A stretch of 64,000 nucleotides of DNA from Areca catechu (GCA_021397845.1 JAHSVC010000030.1:248001-312000), one strand, 5' to 3'; numbered from the stretch's first letter, positions 23,442 to 34,934 are shown. Notes: generated by a model not told the origin, from the sequence alone. Translations and numbers: made by a program.

Positions 23442-23465
23442 TGGCCGACCGGCGGGGATGTCGGC

Positions 23466-23960
23466 ATGCTACATCGACAGTCCGAGTGGAGCTATGAAGA
23501 TGGTCCAGACATTGTCAAGAGGCCCAAGCGCTCCAATACAATCACCTTCTCCGACGAAGACCTCTTGGAGTCCCATATTTTTGAAAATGATCCTGTAGTC
23601 GTGTCGACAGTAATTGCTAACTACGATGTAAGAAGGATACTTATTGATAATGGAAGCTCCACAAAGGTATTGATGTATGATGCTTTTGTAAGAATGAACT
23701 TATCTAGGTCCATGCTGCAAGAATCTCTCGTGCTGCTGACATGTTTCGGAGGCATTTCTATCGGAGTTAAAGGAGAAATAGTTCTCCCCGTGACGATTGG
23801 GACGGAGCCTTTCCAGAAAACTCTCCCCATCAACTTTATGGTCGTTTAGACGACCTCGATATATAATGCCATTTTGGGCCGACCGGCCCTCAATAAGTTC
23901 TGAGCCATCGTGTCCACTTATCACCTGCTGGCAAAGTTTCCAACCAGAAATGGGGTCGGA
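23466..23960 (+). pseudogene. Gypsy aspartic protease
   Basis: The frame contains RRILIDNGSSTKVLMYDAF, the protease active-site loop in the DNGS form usual for plant Tat elements, and PVTIGTEPFQKTLPINFMVV. It stops at 23849. The linker YNAILGRPALNKF follows in the same frame. Confidence 0.8.
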
Positions 23961-24059
23961 GTTATGAGGGGAGACCGTCGGATGGCCAGGCAGTGTTTAA
24001 CTATTCTGAATCAGCAGTCATAAGGCTATCCTACTCTGGAGCAGCTCGACCCGAGGGTT

Positions 24060-25126
24060 GACGCCGATGGCCGTGGTTAGCCAGATGAAAAAATCCTGTT
24101 TGTCCCCCTCCGGGAGGATAACCCCACCAAAGTTCTTCAGATCGAAAGTTCCCTCAGCGAAGACCTCAAGTAAGAGTTGATCGGCTTCCTTAGAAGCAAT
24201 GCCGATGTCTTTGCTTGGTCGGTATTGGACATGCCAGGCATACCGTCGGATGTCATCACTCACCAGCTCAAGGTGGATCCGACCTACAGGCCCGTCCGGC
24301 AAAAGAAGAGGAGCTTCGCCACTGAAAGGTAGAGAGCCATCGATGAAGAAGTAAAGAAGCTCTCCGACGCTGGCTTCATCAGGGAAGCCCATTACCCTGA
24401 ATGGCTAGCAAATATTGTTATAGTGAAAAAGGCTAACGGGAAGTGGAGGATCTGTGTAGATTACACCGACCTCAACAAGACTTGTCCGAAGGACAGTTTT
24501 CCCCTGCCAAAGATTAATCAACTAATGGATGCTACGGCCGGCCACCGCTTCTTAGCTTTATGGATGCCTTCTCTGGCTATAATCAGGTTAAGATGCATCC
24601 GGAGGATGAGGAGAAGACTGCCTTCGTCACCAACAAAGGCCTGTACTGTTACAAGATGATGCCCTTCAGCTTAAAGAATGTCAGTGCCACCTTCCAAAGA
24701 CTGATCAACCGAGTGTTCGAAGGGCAGCTAGGCAGAAATATGGAGGCTTACGTGGATGATATGATAGTAAAGAGCCTCCATAAAGCCGACTACATCAAAG
24801 ACTTGTGGGAATCCTTTGACGCACTCAGACGTCATCGGATGAAGCTGAACCCCATGAAGTGTACTTTCGGGATAGCTTCTGGCAAGTTCCTCGCCTTCTT
24901 GGTCACACAAAGAGGAATTGAAGTGAACCCCGACAAGATAAGGGCCGTTATTGAGATGGCACATCTGACCAACAAGAAACAGGTGCAAGAGCTCACAGGC
25001 CAAATTGCCTCCCTTAGTCATTTCATCTCCCGTTCGGCTGAAAAGTCTCTGCCATTCTTCAAGACCCTGCTCTGGTCGGAAAGTTTCATTGGACTGATGA
25101 ATGTTAGTCAGCTTTCGAGGCCCTGA
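24060..25126 (+). pseudogene. Gypsy reverse transcriptase
   Basis: Palm and finger motifs appear in order: LKVDPTYRPVRQKKRSFA, DAGFIREAHYPEWLANIV, VKKANGKWRICVDYTDLN, KTCPKDSFPLPKINQLMDAT, then after a frameshift near 24553 DAFSGYNQVKMHPEDEEKTA and the catalytic box AYVDDMIVKS (YVDD at 24749-24760, intact). FGIASGKFLAFLVTQRGIEV follows in the connection domain. Two in-frame stops precede the core (TAA at 24019-24021 and TAG nearby), plus the frameshift and another at ~25080. Not translatable as one chain. Confidence 0.85.
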
Positions 25127-25515
25127 AAGAATATTTGAAGAACCCCCCGTTGCTGGCCAAATCGACGGAAGGGGAGCCTTTGTATCTCTACCTGTCAACT
25201 TCGGACGAGGCGGTCGGCGTCGTCCTCATGCGAGTCAGAGAGGACAGTCAGCAGAAGCCTATCTATTATATCAGTAAAGTCCTCCACGATGCCGAAACAA
25301 GGTATCCCAATATGCAGAAGTTGGTTTATTCTTTGGTTATATCTGCCAAGCGGCTCCGGCCGTACTTCCACGCACATCTGATTATGGTGATGACCGACCA
25401 ACCTCTTAAAGCAATCCTTCGAAGTCCGAACACCTCCGGTCGGCTTGCCAAGTGGGCTGTCAGACTTGGCGAGTTCGACATCTCTTTTCAGTCATGGTCT
25501 GCTTTGAAGGCCTAG
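25127..25515 (+). pseudogene. Gypsy RNase H (first)
   Basis: Contains LYLYLSTSDEAVGVVLMR, PIYYISKVLHDAETRYPNMQ and MVMTDQPLKAILRSPNTSGR, the usual Ty3/gypsy RNase H order. The first catalytic Asp has become Ser in LSTSDEA (LAVSD.A is usual, so the Asp after Ser may be the same residue). Ends at a TAG (25513-25515) and reads on in frame. Confidence 0.75.
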
Positions 25516-26037
25516 GTAATTGCTGATTTCATTGCAGAATGCACATGGAAGCAAGAGGCATCCCCTCAAACAACCGAAGCACCCAAAGCTGACGCCATCC
25601 ATGAAGCCGAACCAGCCTGGACCCTCCATGTGGATGGAGCGTCCAACCTTGCTGGCTACGGGGCCGGCCTGATCTTAGTCGACCCAGATGGAGAAAGCCT
25701 GGAGTATGCACTGCATTTTTTATTTCAGGTGTCAAACAACTATGTGGAGTACGAAGCCCTCCTTGCAGGGTTGCGAATCGCCAACGAGTTAGGCATCAAC
25801 CGGGTGAGAGCCTTCTCCGACTCCCAGCTGGTGGTGAACCAGGTGAAAGGCGAATTCGAGGAGAGGGACCTAACCCTAGCCAAGTACTTGAACAAGGTAC
25901 AAATCCTCATTTCTCGGCTTAAATTCTTCGAAATCCTCCACATACCTCGTCTGCAGAACTCCTGGGTGGATGCTTTGCCGCGTTTGGCTACAGCGGTCAC
26001 CAGTACCTCCAATCGAACATTTGTGGAGCATCTATAA
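25516..26037 (+). pseudogene. Second, archaeal-type RNase H-like domain
   Basis: Same frame as the preceding piece. It contains WTLHVDGASNLAGYGAGLIL, FQVSNNYVEYEALLAGLRIA and AFSDSQLVVNQVKGEFE: the D-E-D set of a complete RNase H fold (VDG, EYEALL, SDSQ). The duplicated RNase H is a signature of the Tat lineage. It ends with PRLATAVTSTSNRTFVEHL. Confidence 0.85.
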
Positions 26038-26049
26038 TGCCCAAGTGTT

Positions 26050-27327
26050 ATGGAAGAGCCGGCTGAGGTCCACCAAGTGGAACAAGAAACTTCTTGGATG
26101 GATCCAATTCTTGCTTTCCTTGTCAAAGGGACTATTCCAGAAGATTCAATTAAGGCCAAGCGAGGGTGCTGGATGGCCTTCAAGTATGTTATTCTTGACA
26201 GTTCCCTGTACAAGCGGTCGTTCTCACAGCCACTGTTGAAGTGTTTGGGACCAACCGACGTGGACTACGCACTCAGGGAAGTCCATGAAGGCATTTACGG
26301 TGATCACCTTGGAGGAAGGTCCCTAGCCTACAAGATCATCCAACAGGGGTACTATTGGCCTACCATTCAAAAAGATGCGTCGGACTTCGTTCAAAGGTGC
26401 GATGCATGTTAAAGATACTTCGTTATCCAAAGGAGGCCTGCCAGCCAGCTGACTCCGATTACTGCACCATGACCGTTCGCACAGTGGGGGATGGATATCT
26501 TGGGACCCTTTTTCCCGGCATTTGGGCAACGAAAATTTCTACTTGTAGCCATTGACTACTTCACCAAATGGGTGGAGGCTGAACCGCTGGCATAAATAAT
26601 GAAGGCCAAAGTGGAGAACTTCGTCCGAAACAGTATTATCTTTCGGTTCGGCATTCTATAGATAATCATCACCAATAATGGAAGACAGTTCGACAACTCT
26701 AAGTTCCGGGACTTCTGTCAGCAATATCATATCCCCCATCGACTTACGTCGGTCGGTCACCCTCAGTCCAATGGAGAAGCTAAGGTCACCAACCGAATGA
26801 TCCTGCATGGATTGAAGAGCCGACTGAATGAAGCCAAAGGGCTTTGGATAGAGGAGCTTCACTCTGTGCTATGGGCATATCAGACGACAGCCCGAACGGC
26901 GATCGGGGAGACTCCATTCAACCTTACTTACAAAAGTAAAGCCGTCATCCCCGTTGAGATCTCTCTGCAATCCCTGTGGATTGACCACTATGCCGAACCG
27001 GCTAACTCTGAGCAGCGAAGGGCTGACCTTGACCTACTTGAAGAGACTAGACTTCGAACAAGCCTGAAGATGGCAACCTACCATCAGAAAATGGTGAAAT
27101 ATTACAACTCACGAATCAAGCCACGAGTTTTCTGGGTCAGAGATCTAGTCTTGCGGAGGACGGAGATTTCAAGACCGACCGAGCAAGGAAAACTCTCCCC
27201 TAATTGGGAAGGACCTTATCGAGTCGTTGAAGTGATCCAGGCCGGAACCTACCGACTCGAGCATTTGGACGGGCGGCAGATAGCACGCCTGTGGAATGTA
27301 GACAACATTCGCAAGTATTATCAATAA
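26050..27327 (+). pseudogene. Gypsy integrase with altered DDE residues
   Basis: The zinc-binding part reads LREVHEGIYGDHLGGRSLAY and DFVQRCDAC, stopping at 26410-26412. The core, broken by three stops (two at 26473-26660), keeps the first Asp in MDILGPF. The second catalytic Asp (ITDNG usual) is Asn at 26674-26676 (TNNGRQF), and the Glu of the SNGEAE motif is Lys at 26782-26784 (NGEAK). Both changes are G-to-A. The C-terminus keeps LWAYQTTARTAIGETPFNLT and the chromoviral-like GPYRVVEVIQAGTYRLEHLD. Non-functional. Confidence 0.85.
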
Positions 27328-27358
27328 AGTCCACAACTCTTCTGTATGAAGCACTTCC

Positions 27359-27448
27359 GAAAGTCCGACTCCGGTCGGCAAAGGCTCTACGGCAGCCCAC
27401 TTCTGAAAGTCCGACTCCGGTCGGTAAAGGCTCTAGGGCAGCCCAGTT
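27359..27448. repeat. 46-bp direct duplication after integrase
   Basis: gaaagtccgactccggtcgg and the following 26 bases occur at 27359 and again at 27405. They share the tccgac word that dominates the LTR repeats of the same element. Confidence 0.85.
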
Positions 27449-27821
27449 CGAACAAGTCGACAGATCAATACTTGGAAAAAAAATCCTAAGTAAGTTGGTT
27501 CGGCCTAAGCTACAGTCCGACAGCTGCCTCAACTATCTTTGGGCTCGGACAAGCTGACGGACCAACACTTAGGATGAAAATCCTAAAATAGATGGTTCGA
27601 CCTAAGTTACTATTCGACATCTACTCTGGAGGTCCGACCGTCCGCTCAAATTAGTCGACGGGCCCATACTTAATAAAATTTCAGAAAAAAGTGTTAGAAG
27701 AGAGTGACTTCGGCCATTCATATCAGTCGGCAACACAAGCATATGAAAGAAATGAAATAAAGAAATTTTATTAAATCAAAAAAGTTCTTTACAAAAAGGA
27801 GGGCCAAACCTTTACAAATGC

Positions 27822-29973
27822 CTAGGGCTGACCCTCGGGAGGTATCGACACAACATCGACTTCGGCCTCCTCGATACCTCCCGAAGCTCCGACGGGAATG
27901 GCTGCCGCTCCCACATCGGCTTCGACTTCAACTTCGACGGGGGCCTCGGCCGCACTGGTGGTCAGATCCGCCACCTCCGTGCTCTCCTCTTTCGCCGGCT
28001 TTGGTGGCTGAAGGAAGGAGAGATTGAGTTCTGGAAAGGTGGTGCCAACCTTTTCCAGACACTCTTCATACCCAAAACCGAAGCCGACTGTCCCGGCCTC
28101 GTTCATCTCTTCCACAAAGTCTTCGGAGGCTTTGTACTCTACAACGGCCTTTTCAGTAGCCCTCTTCAGTAATTCCTAGGTCGTCTTCAGTAGACCCTTA
28201 TATCGCTCTGCCACTGCCTGGTGGCCCCTCGAGCGTGCCTCGGCTTCGGCCAGGCACCCCTCCTCTTCTGCCAGCCGACGGGTCAGGGCTTTGACCTTCC
28301 ACCTCTTATCTTTCAGCTTTGCCTCCCGGTTAGCCTCCCGGGCCAACGAGTTCTTAAGCTGTTTCCTTTGGGCCTCCGACTCGGCCCGCAAGGTGGACAC
28401 TTCTCCTTCGACGGCCCGTAGACAGGTCAGCTCCGCCTTGGAGGCTGTCGGTGCCACCCAGGCAGTGTCTCTTTCCGCCTCTGCCCTCTTGGTCAAGTGC
28501 TCCTTCAGATGGAGCAACTCGCCCAAGCCGTCATCTACCAGTAGCGAGTCTCGGATGAGCTGCCGATAGATACACAGTTAGAAAATTATAAACAGTAAAG
28601 CAAGGACTGAAGGCTTAAGCTTGAAACTCACCCCTAATAAGTGGTGAAGAGTACTCCTAACGGCCTCGTTCACCGACCGTCCATTGACACCGTCAACAGC
28701 CTGCTGGAGCTGCTCTTTGACTTGTTCGGCATCGTGGATAGCTTGCCACTTTTGGCGGTCCTCATCGTCGCCGACGTTGTTGGCCCTCCCTTGGGAAGCC
28801 ATCGGCCCTTCAGCCACTTGGTCCCCCCGAACCGTTAAAGAAGCCTCCTCCTTCAGATCTAGTGGCGGAGAGGATGGGGTCATCTCTACCTCGGCCGGCA
28901 TCGGACGTTCCTCTTCCGCCCAGGCGGCTGACTGCCCAATCGAAGAAGACCGCTCCGATGCCATCATCTTTCGGTGATCTGCCAGCGGTATGTCGTCTTT
29001 CGACTCCATCGACACTACCGTAGCAGATGGCTCCTTTGTCCGTCGCTTCTTCGACCCCTCGAGCGCCGGCTCGGTCGCCCTCTGCCTCTTCGGCTCCCGA
29101 GGAGTCAGCTCAGAAATACGAACGGCCCTCCTCTATGCCGACTGCACTGAAAGGGTCGCCCGATTTGGCTTCATTTTGCCACCTGCCGACAAACAATGCT
29201 AAGATCAGTAACAACATCGAAATCAACAAAAGAAAGAGCATTAGGTCCCTCTCAATGGCTTCCGTCCTACCCAGCATTCGGTGCTGGCTAATTCCAGCCT
29301 GGTGGAGACTCCCTTCGTGGAGCATGAAGCCGACAAACTTCGGGTCCTCGCTGTTCAGCTTGTGGAAGTCAGCCTCATCGGCCCTTGATACCTTCCTCCC
29401 GTTCAAGGCATTCGACCTCGGCTCCCTCCATGCCGTCACAAAGCCCCACGGCTCTAAGCTATCTACAAAAATGTATCGGGACTTCTACCCGTGAATGGCG
29501 AATGGAAGCTCCCCTAATATCTTCCGACTAGGACGGAGACTGAACATCCACCATTCCTGACTTTGGAAGTCCTGTTTTAAAAGAAAAAAGTTGGAAAACA
29601 ACGATGTCCTTGGTTCGATATCGGCTTCCCGATAGAGGACCACAAAAGCACAAATCACCCAAATACTGTTCGGGGTCAGTTGGGAAGGGGTGGTCCTATA
29701 TAGGTTGAAAATATGGATAAAAAAGTTATGGAGTGGAAATCGGAGGCCAGCTTTCAGGTGATCCTCGTATAAAGGAAGGGCTCCTAAATTTAGGGGGCCG
29801 TTCACCCTACCCTCGCGGCTAGGGATGGTCAAGTGTAAGGTGGAGGGGATATCATATGGGCAGCTGTACACGACTCTAAGACCCTCAACCCTCTCCCAGG
29901 TCATGGTTGAAGGGATATCATATGGGACGGGTTCCCTATTCCCACAAGCCAAACTCCGACTCCTACAGGCCAT
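27822..29973 (-). pseudogene. Antisense extra ORF of the Tat element (Transposase_28-like), three exons
   Basis: On the strand opposite to gag-pol, exon A (29973-29270) encodes LYEDHLKAGLRFPLHNFFIH and LTPNSIWVICAFVVLYREAD, which from memory match the 'putative gypsy type transposon' domain (PF04195). An intron begins GTAGGACGG at 29269 and ends CGGCAG at ~29183. Exon B (29182-28632) is acidic and Ser-rich. A 72-bp intron 28631-28560 (GTGAGT...CGGCAG) joins in phase to exon C (28559-27822), a Glu/Lys/Arg-rich coiled coil with an acidic tail. In-frame stops (29485, in exon B near 29153, and near 28176) show decay. Function is unknown; antisense ORFs at this position are described for Tat elements. 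Confidence 0.75.
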
Positions 29974-30587
29974 CCTAATGGAGTTGCAGAAAAAGAGGAA
30001 GATGGTTGCGGGACTAACCTAGACTTTCGACTTCCTAAAGGAGCTAGAGAAGCGAGAGGAGGAAGCTTTCTCTTCGAACTCAAGTGCAGTGGAAAGCTTC
30101 CTCTGAACCCTGGTTCCTTCCTTTTATAGGTGCCGGGGGGCAGTTTCCCAACGCCCCCCACATGCCATGACCCGACGGCAAGCGACGCATCTTTCGGGTT
30201 TAGCGAGAATCCGATGGGACGTGCCGGATGGTATCCGGTCACGATCCGTATGACCATCAAAGCAATGGTGGATGGATGGCTTCAGACACCACATCGACCA
30301 CTCAGATGGGGCCACGTGGCCCACGTCGTGTCGGGAGCTCAACGGGCATGCGTTTCCAGACTGGCGCCCCTCATCATGCACCATACCAGTAATAACTGCC
30401 TCTCTTGCCACCACCAATCTAATGCTGACACATGTTCAAGAGTGAAAATCGGAGTAGAAGACGGCCGGTTGCAGCATGCCAAATCAGATTCGCCATCATC
30501 TTGAGGACTGGCGCATTAATTACCAAGTAATGCCTTCGTCCTTCAAGCCTGCAGGCTCGCCCGAAGGCCAAGGGCAGGGAGGACAAC

Positions 30588-31364
30588 TGTTATACCCTAA
30601 TGGCTCACCGTCAGACTGAACCGGCCCCTCTTTGCGGTCCGATCGGGTCGCTCTTCTAAAAGCTCCGACGGACACACCCTGCAGAAGCCTGACCCACCAG
30701 AGTAGAGGTCCGACGGCCCGCTCCTGCTGAGGTCCGGCCCACTGCTTCCCTTCGGAAGTCCGACCCACTGGAGTAGAGGTTCGACGGCCCGCTCCTGTTG
30801 AGGTCCGGCCCACCGCTCCCTTGCAGAAGTCCTACCCACTGGAGTAGAGGTCCGACAGCCCGCTCCTGCTGAGGTCCGGCCCACTGCTCCCCTTCGAAAG
30901 TCCGACCCACCGGAGTAGAGGTCCGACGGCCCTTTCCTGCTGAGGTCCAGCCTACCGTCCTACAGACGCCCTCCCTCGGGGGATCGACTGGCCTTCCCGC
31001 TCGGCGTCCGACAGACATGCTTCAAAACCCATAGGGTTCTAGAAACCCCTTTTTATTGCAACGAACTCCTGCCACATCAGCGGTATTGCTCCACTACTCC
31101 CACGATGCTGCCCTATCCGGATGCCACGTGGCCACTCGTCAGATTCTCCTAAGGGCAGATCGGTCTTTTACGGACTCCTTCCTAACGGATTTTGGACTGT
31201 TCTGCGCCTATATAAGGTGCCTAGGGGACCCCATTTTAAGCTAAGGACTCTCTTCCCTCTCCATATGCTATCTCCTTGGTTCCTCCATTCTGTTGCCTTC
31301 AAGCTCCTGCAACTGAGTCCGGTCGACTGTGCTGGAGTTCTCTTCGCCCGGTAGACCTGCAACA
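30588..31364 (+). repeat. 3' LTR of the Tat-type gypsy element
   Basis: 777 bp. It starts TGTTATACCC right after the polypurine tract, repeats the 71-bp units, carries TATATAAG at 31209-31216, and ends GACCTGCAACA next to the duplicated target catgg. Its last ~55 bp are the inverse complement of an internal piece of the 5' LTR instead of a copy of the 5' LTR end (see findings). Confidence 0.88.
31209..31216 (+). promoter_or_regulatory. TATA box of gypsy 3' LTR
   Basis: tatataag, same context as in the 5' LTR. It could start transcription into the flanking DNA to the right. Confidence 0.65.
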
Positions 31365-31369
31365 CATGG

Positions 31370-32789
31370 CATTGACCTTCGAGCATCATTCAGTGTTACC
31401 CCAATTAATTTTCACTCTTAATTTCTAAACAAAAGAATACCATGATATGTAAAATTGTCATTGTACTATTCAAGATTCAGCTTGTTTACAATTTAGATAA
31501 ATACTTTATTAATCTGCTCTCTTAATTCAAGAGATTTTTTGTGTGTCGAGTCAGACACGAATTCACATTCAAACAATGAAAGTGCTTGCGCTAAAAACCA
31601 AATTATAGCCTAGACTTCTTCTTGCTCCGTGATTCTATTGACTTATATTTTTTTCCGGGTACTTCGCTATCCTCTTTTATCAATAGTCCATGGCCCTCGA
31701 CCTATAGGGTGAGGAAAGGAACTCAGGAAGCATATGCTTTTTTGATTTGGAAACAAACATCTTCCAATATTTTTAATATTAAAAAATCTTCTTTTTTTTT
31801 GCAACAATTAATCTTAATCTTTTAATTATCTGGTTGTTTCATTTTTAATTATTTAAACATTGGGATTTATTATCATATGTTATTTATTTGGCGGTTAGAC
31901 TTTTAATTATTTGATCATTATATTTTTAATTATTAAGTTTTTAATTTTTTGACCATTGGATATTTAATAAGGTTTTAACAGACTAATAAAAATCCAAACA
32001 TTAAGATTTTGGATGGCCATTTTAGAGGCTTAAAGATATATACTTATTTTGTATTTTAGTACTTTCTCTTCTTCTCTTCTAATATTTTCTCCTTCAAATT
32101 TTTCTTACTTCAAAATTTTTTTACTTGATGCTGAAAGTGTCTCCATCAATCTCTTTCACTATCGTGCTCGCAAATGAAAAAATCTCGATCATATCTTGGA
32201 ATAGTATTTCTTATTATTTTCATACGAAACAGAAATATATCTTAGGACAATGCCTCGCATATTTTCAGATTTAATTTTTTATTTTAATAATTTTTAATAT
32301 ATTTTTTATTTTTTATATTAAATTTTTTTGTTAATTTATTAAATTATATTTATTTTTTAAAAAATCCTGCACAAATATTTATTATGCAATGCAAAAAGCC
32401 CATGAGAACGGCCACATGAGATTGATTGAGGATTTAACCGGATGGTGCCCTTTCTTAAAATAGACATACGATGCATGCTTGCAAGGAGACAGTCTTAACT
32501 AATCAGCATTTGGTACTGAATCATTTGACATTAATTATCAGATGTATTAGTTAATAAAAAAAATATTTATGAAAGGATAAAACTTGATATATAAGAAAGC
32601 AAAAAGATTGGATAAAACTTACCTACCGTTTAAGAGAGAGAAATATCTTGCGTCTACTTGTGTTTTGAACTGTGTGAGGTTTAATACAGGGTTTTCACAT
32701 GTTGCCATGCTTTTTCCTCTTACAGTTCTCTATTTGCATAATATTCCATATTTACTTAATAAAACCTGCCCTTAATTTATCATTTTTAG
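31370..32789. other. AT-rich spacer without recognised gene
   Basis: T-rich sequence with no domain. Short frames such as 32584-32775 have no recognisable content. It runs from the gypsy target-site duplication to the poly-T that marks the tail of the minus-strand LINE. Confidence 0.6.
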
Positions 32790-33960
32790 TTTTTTTTTTT
32801 TTTTTTTTTGGATAAAGATAGGAAGACACAAAAGACTCAAAGTTACAAAGAGATAAAAGAACAATGTGAAGGAAAAACTATAGAGATGAACATCCATAAC
32901 ATCTACTAATAGAATGCTTTGAAACTAAAAGGGAATTGCCTCAAATTTGGTTATTAAGATGCATGATGAGTCTCTTGAGTGGCAATCCAATTTGTTGCTG
33001 CAGTGCCCTCTCTATAAATATGTGAAGCAATGAAAAATTGTAGTGATTACTTCCAATATGCAAGATCTTTCAAGAGGATGTTACCTCGACAGGGAAAGAA
33101 GATAAGCCTGTAATCCATGAGATGACGGTAATAGAATCGTTTCCTAACCAAATCTGTGTAGCCTATAGCAATCAAATAGTACGAAGAGAGGCCCGGGCTC
33201 TTAACAAATTCGGCAAAGGAAACAGTTCACGAAGGAGGCTTAATGCTAATAGCTTGAAGTAACCAACTAGCATTATCCCCAATAACATGACTTACTATGG
33301 CTGTAGGAGCGACTGAACCATCAAAATTGAGCTAAAGAATGGTAAGTGGTGGGGGACTCCAACCAAACAAAGAGGGAGAAATGTTAGAGGAGAAGATTAC
33401 ATTAGAAAGTCCCTTTGACGGTATAAATGGCCCAACTGATGTGGTGCAAGGAGTCAAGTCCGAATAGAAACACATAAAAGATCTTACTAGTTGCATAGGA
33501 GAAATGGTAATATGCCGAAAGAGGTCCCCCCCTTTCCATCCGCTTCTACGGGATATTGCAGTAGTCCTCCAAGCCTGTTCTAGCATTATTATTATCATGT
33601 ATATCGGGAAGCAAATTTCGCTGCTGATTGGGTTGCTTCCTATGTCGCTCGTTATTCGGACGAGATTTTATAGACATCCTCGGAAGATGCCCCGAGGGCT
33701 TTTTGTGATCTCCTTTTATCAAACTTTTTGGGTTGTATTCACCTTCGTTCAGTAACCTGAATATACCGATTCATAAAAAAAAAAAAAAAAAAGAGCCTAA
33801 GATTTTGGGCATTCCATGGTGACCGAAGAGTATAAGCAATGATTGTCCTCTTTGGACCCTCTACATGCTCATTGGTCATTAAGAGATACAATGACGACAA
33901 AGAGTCTGGAGGCAAATCAAGATAAATATTAATACACAACAGCTATCAACATTGTTTAGA
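32790..33960 (-). mobile_element. 3' part of an L1-type LINE, minus strand
   Basis: The poly-T at 32790-32809 is the poly(A) tail read from the other strand. Moving upstream on the minus strand, the terminal RNase H domain reads HIYREGTAATNWIATQE (near 33020), AEFVKSPGLSSYYLIAIGY and LNFDGSVAPTAIVSHVIGDN (near 33330-33270). These are the usual FDGS...HxYREgN..AdwLA landmarks. After a plus-strand insertion the same LINE continues at 33960-33795 with EGPKRTIIAYTLRSPWNAQN, the linker between the zf-RVT region and RNase H. Stops abound; 5' truncated. Confidence 0.7.
33520..33792 (+). mobile_element. Short 3' fragment of another L1-type LINE, plus strand
   Basis: PFHPLLRDIAVVLQAC then, one frame over, HVYREANFAADWVASYVARY match the end of a LINE RNase H domain. 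An 18-A tail follows at 33775-33792. Its sequence differs from the minus-strand LINE around it, so it is a separate, severely 5'-truncated insertion lying in opposite orientation. I could not define the target-site duplication. Confidence 0.65.
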
Positions 33961-34160
33961 GGTGCAAGTAATTGGAAAATGAGATAATTATTAGAAAAAG
34001 TGAATAAAAATTTTTTATTCCTAAATTATCCTTTGGGATGGGAAACTATTTTTTGGGATGGAAACTTTAGTCCCATATGGAAAGATTGAAAAAAAGTTAA
34101 GACTCTTTATAAGAAAACCTTTTTCATGTTCTTGCATTTAGGCTCACTATAGGTGGAGAA

Positions 34161-34256
34161 GTAGCATTACCCGCACACGTGCGCGCACGTGTGACGGGCG
34201 ACAAGGGTGTAGCATCACCCGCACACGTGCGCGCATGTGCGACGGGCGACAAGGGT
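34161..34256. repeat. 48-bp tandem duplication with G-box palindrome
   Basis: Two 48-bp units start gtagcattac and gtagcatcac at 34161 and 34209. The first contains the perfect 18-bp palindrome acacgtgcgcgcacgtgt (34175-34192) with two CACGTG G-boxes. The 3' LTR has only a single, diverged counterpart near 41860-41910, so the duplication is specific to the 5' LTR. Confidence 0.85.
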
Positions 34257-34934
34257 GTAATGGGTGTTTTGTAGGTGCACTTCGCATGTACGCATCATCG
34301 CGAGAAGCTTGAGAAGTCTTTAAATTTTTTTTGATCAAATGGATCAGACGGTCGAGATTGATTGGCACCACATCATGGTTGCAGAGAAGAGAGTCGACTC
34401 GGTTCTGCTAGAGTCGACTCAAATAACTAGGAGTCAGCTCGGATCCACAAAACGAGTAACATGCGGCCTGGCCGAGTCGACTTGAGTGGTTCGAGCCAGC
34501 TTGGATCCACAGAACGGTAACATACAGTCTGGCCGAGTCGACTTGAGGGATTCGAGCTGACTCGACCGGGATGCTCTCTGTAGCAAGGAGCCGACTCAAA
34601 GGTTCGACCCGACTTGGATGACGGGATTTCAGAAATCATAAATAACTGATCACGCATCCGGAGGCGTTGATAGTGCAATCACGCATCCATTCATGGATCA
34701 ACGTTTCCTCTGATGATCATGGGTGCCATCGGATCATGAAATGATGCATTGAAAAGCATGCTGATCGCGTGATCTTTAGACCACGATACGAAATAGCGTA
34801 TCATGGCTTTCGATAGGCATATTGATCGCAGGATTTTCATATCACTGTTGAGAAAAGGCGTATCTCACTACGAAAAGCCATCGGTAACTCCCTCCGATAT
34901 ATCAGAAGAGTTGCTTCCAATAGCATCTTAAGGC

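Larger units (their letters stand above)
21050..31364 (+). mobile_element. Complete but defective Tat-type Ty3/gypsy retrotransposon
   Basis: Both LTRs start TGTTATA and end CAACA, and the element is bounded by a perfect 5-bp target-site duplication, catgg (21045-21049 and 31365-31369). Inside, on the plus strand, come gag, protease, RT, RNase H, a second RNase H-like domain and integrase. Then follows an antisense ORF before a polypurine tract (agggcagggagga, 30571-30583) and the 3' LTR. The double RNase H and the extra antisense ORF are Tat-lineage traits. Over the first ~195 bp the LTRs differ at about 13 sites by hand count, mostly transitions, so the insertion is not recent. Total length 10315 bp. 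Confidence 0.92.

Noticed and set aside
34147..34678. Short minus-strand frames across the older copia LTR
   Set aside because: They follow the LTR repeats (gagtcgactc words) and differ in the 3' LTR.
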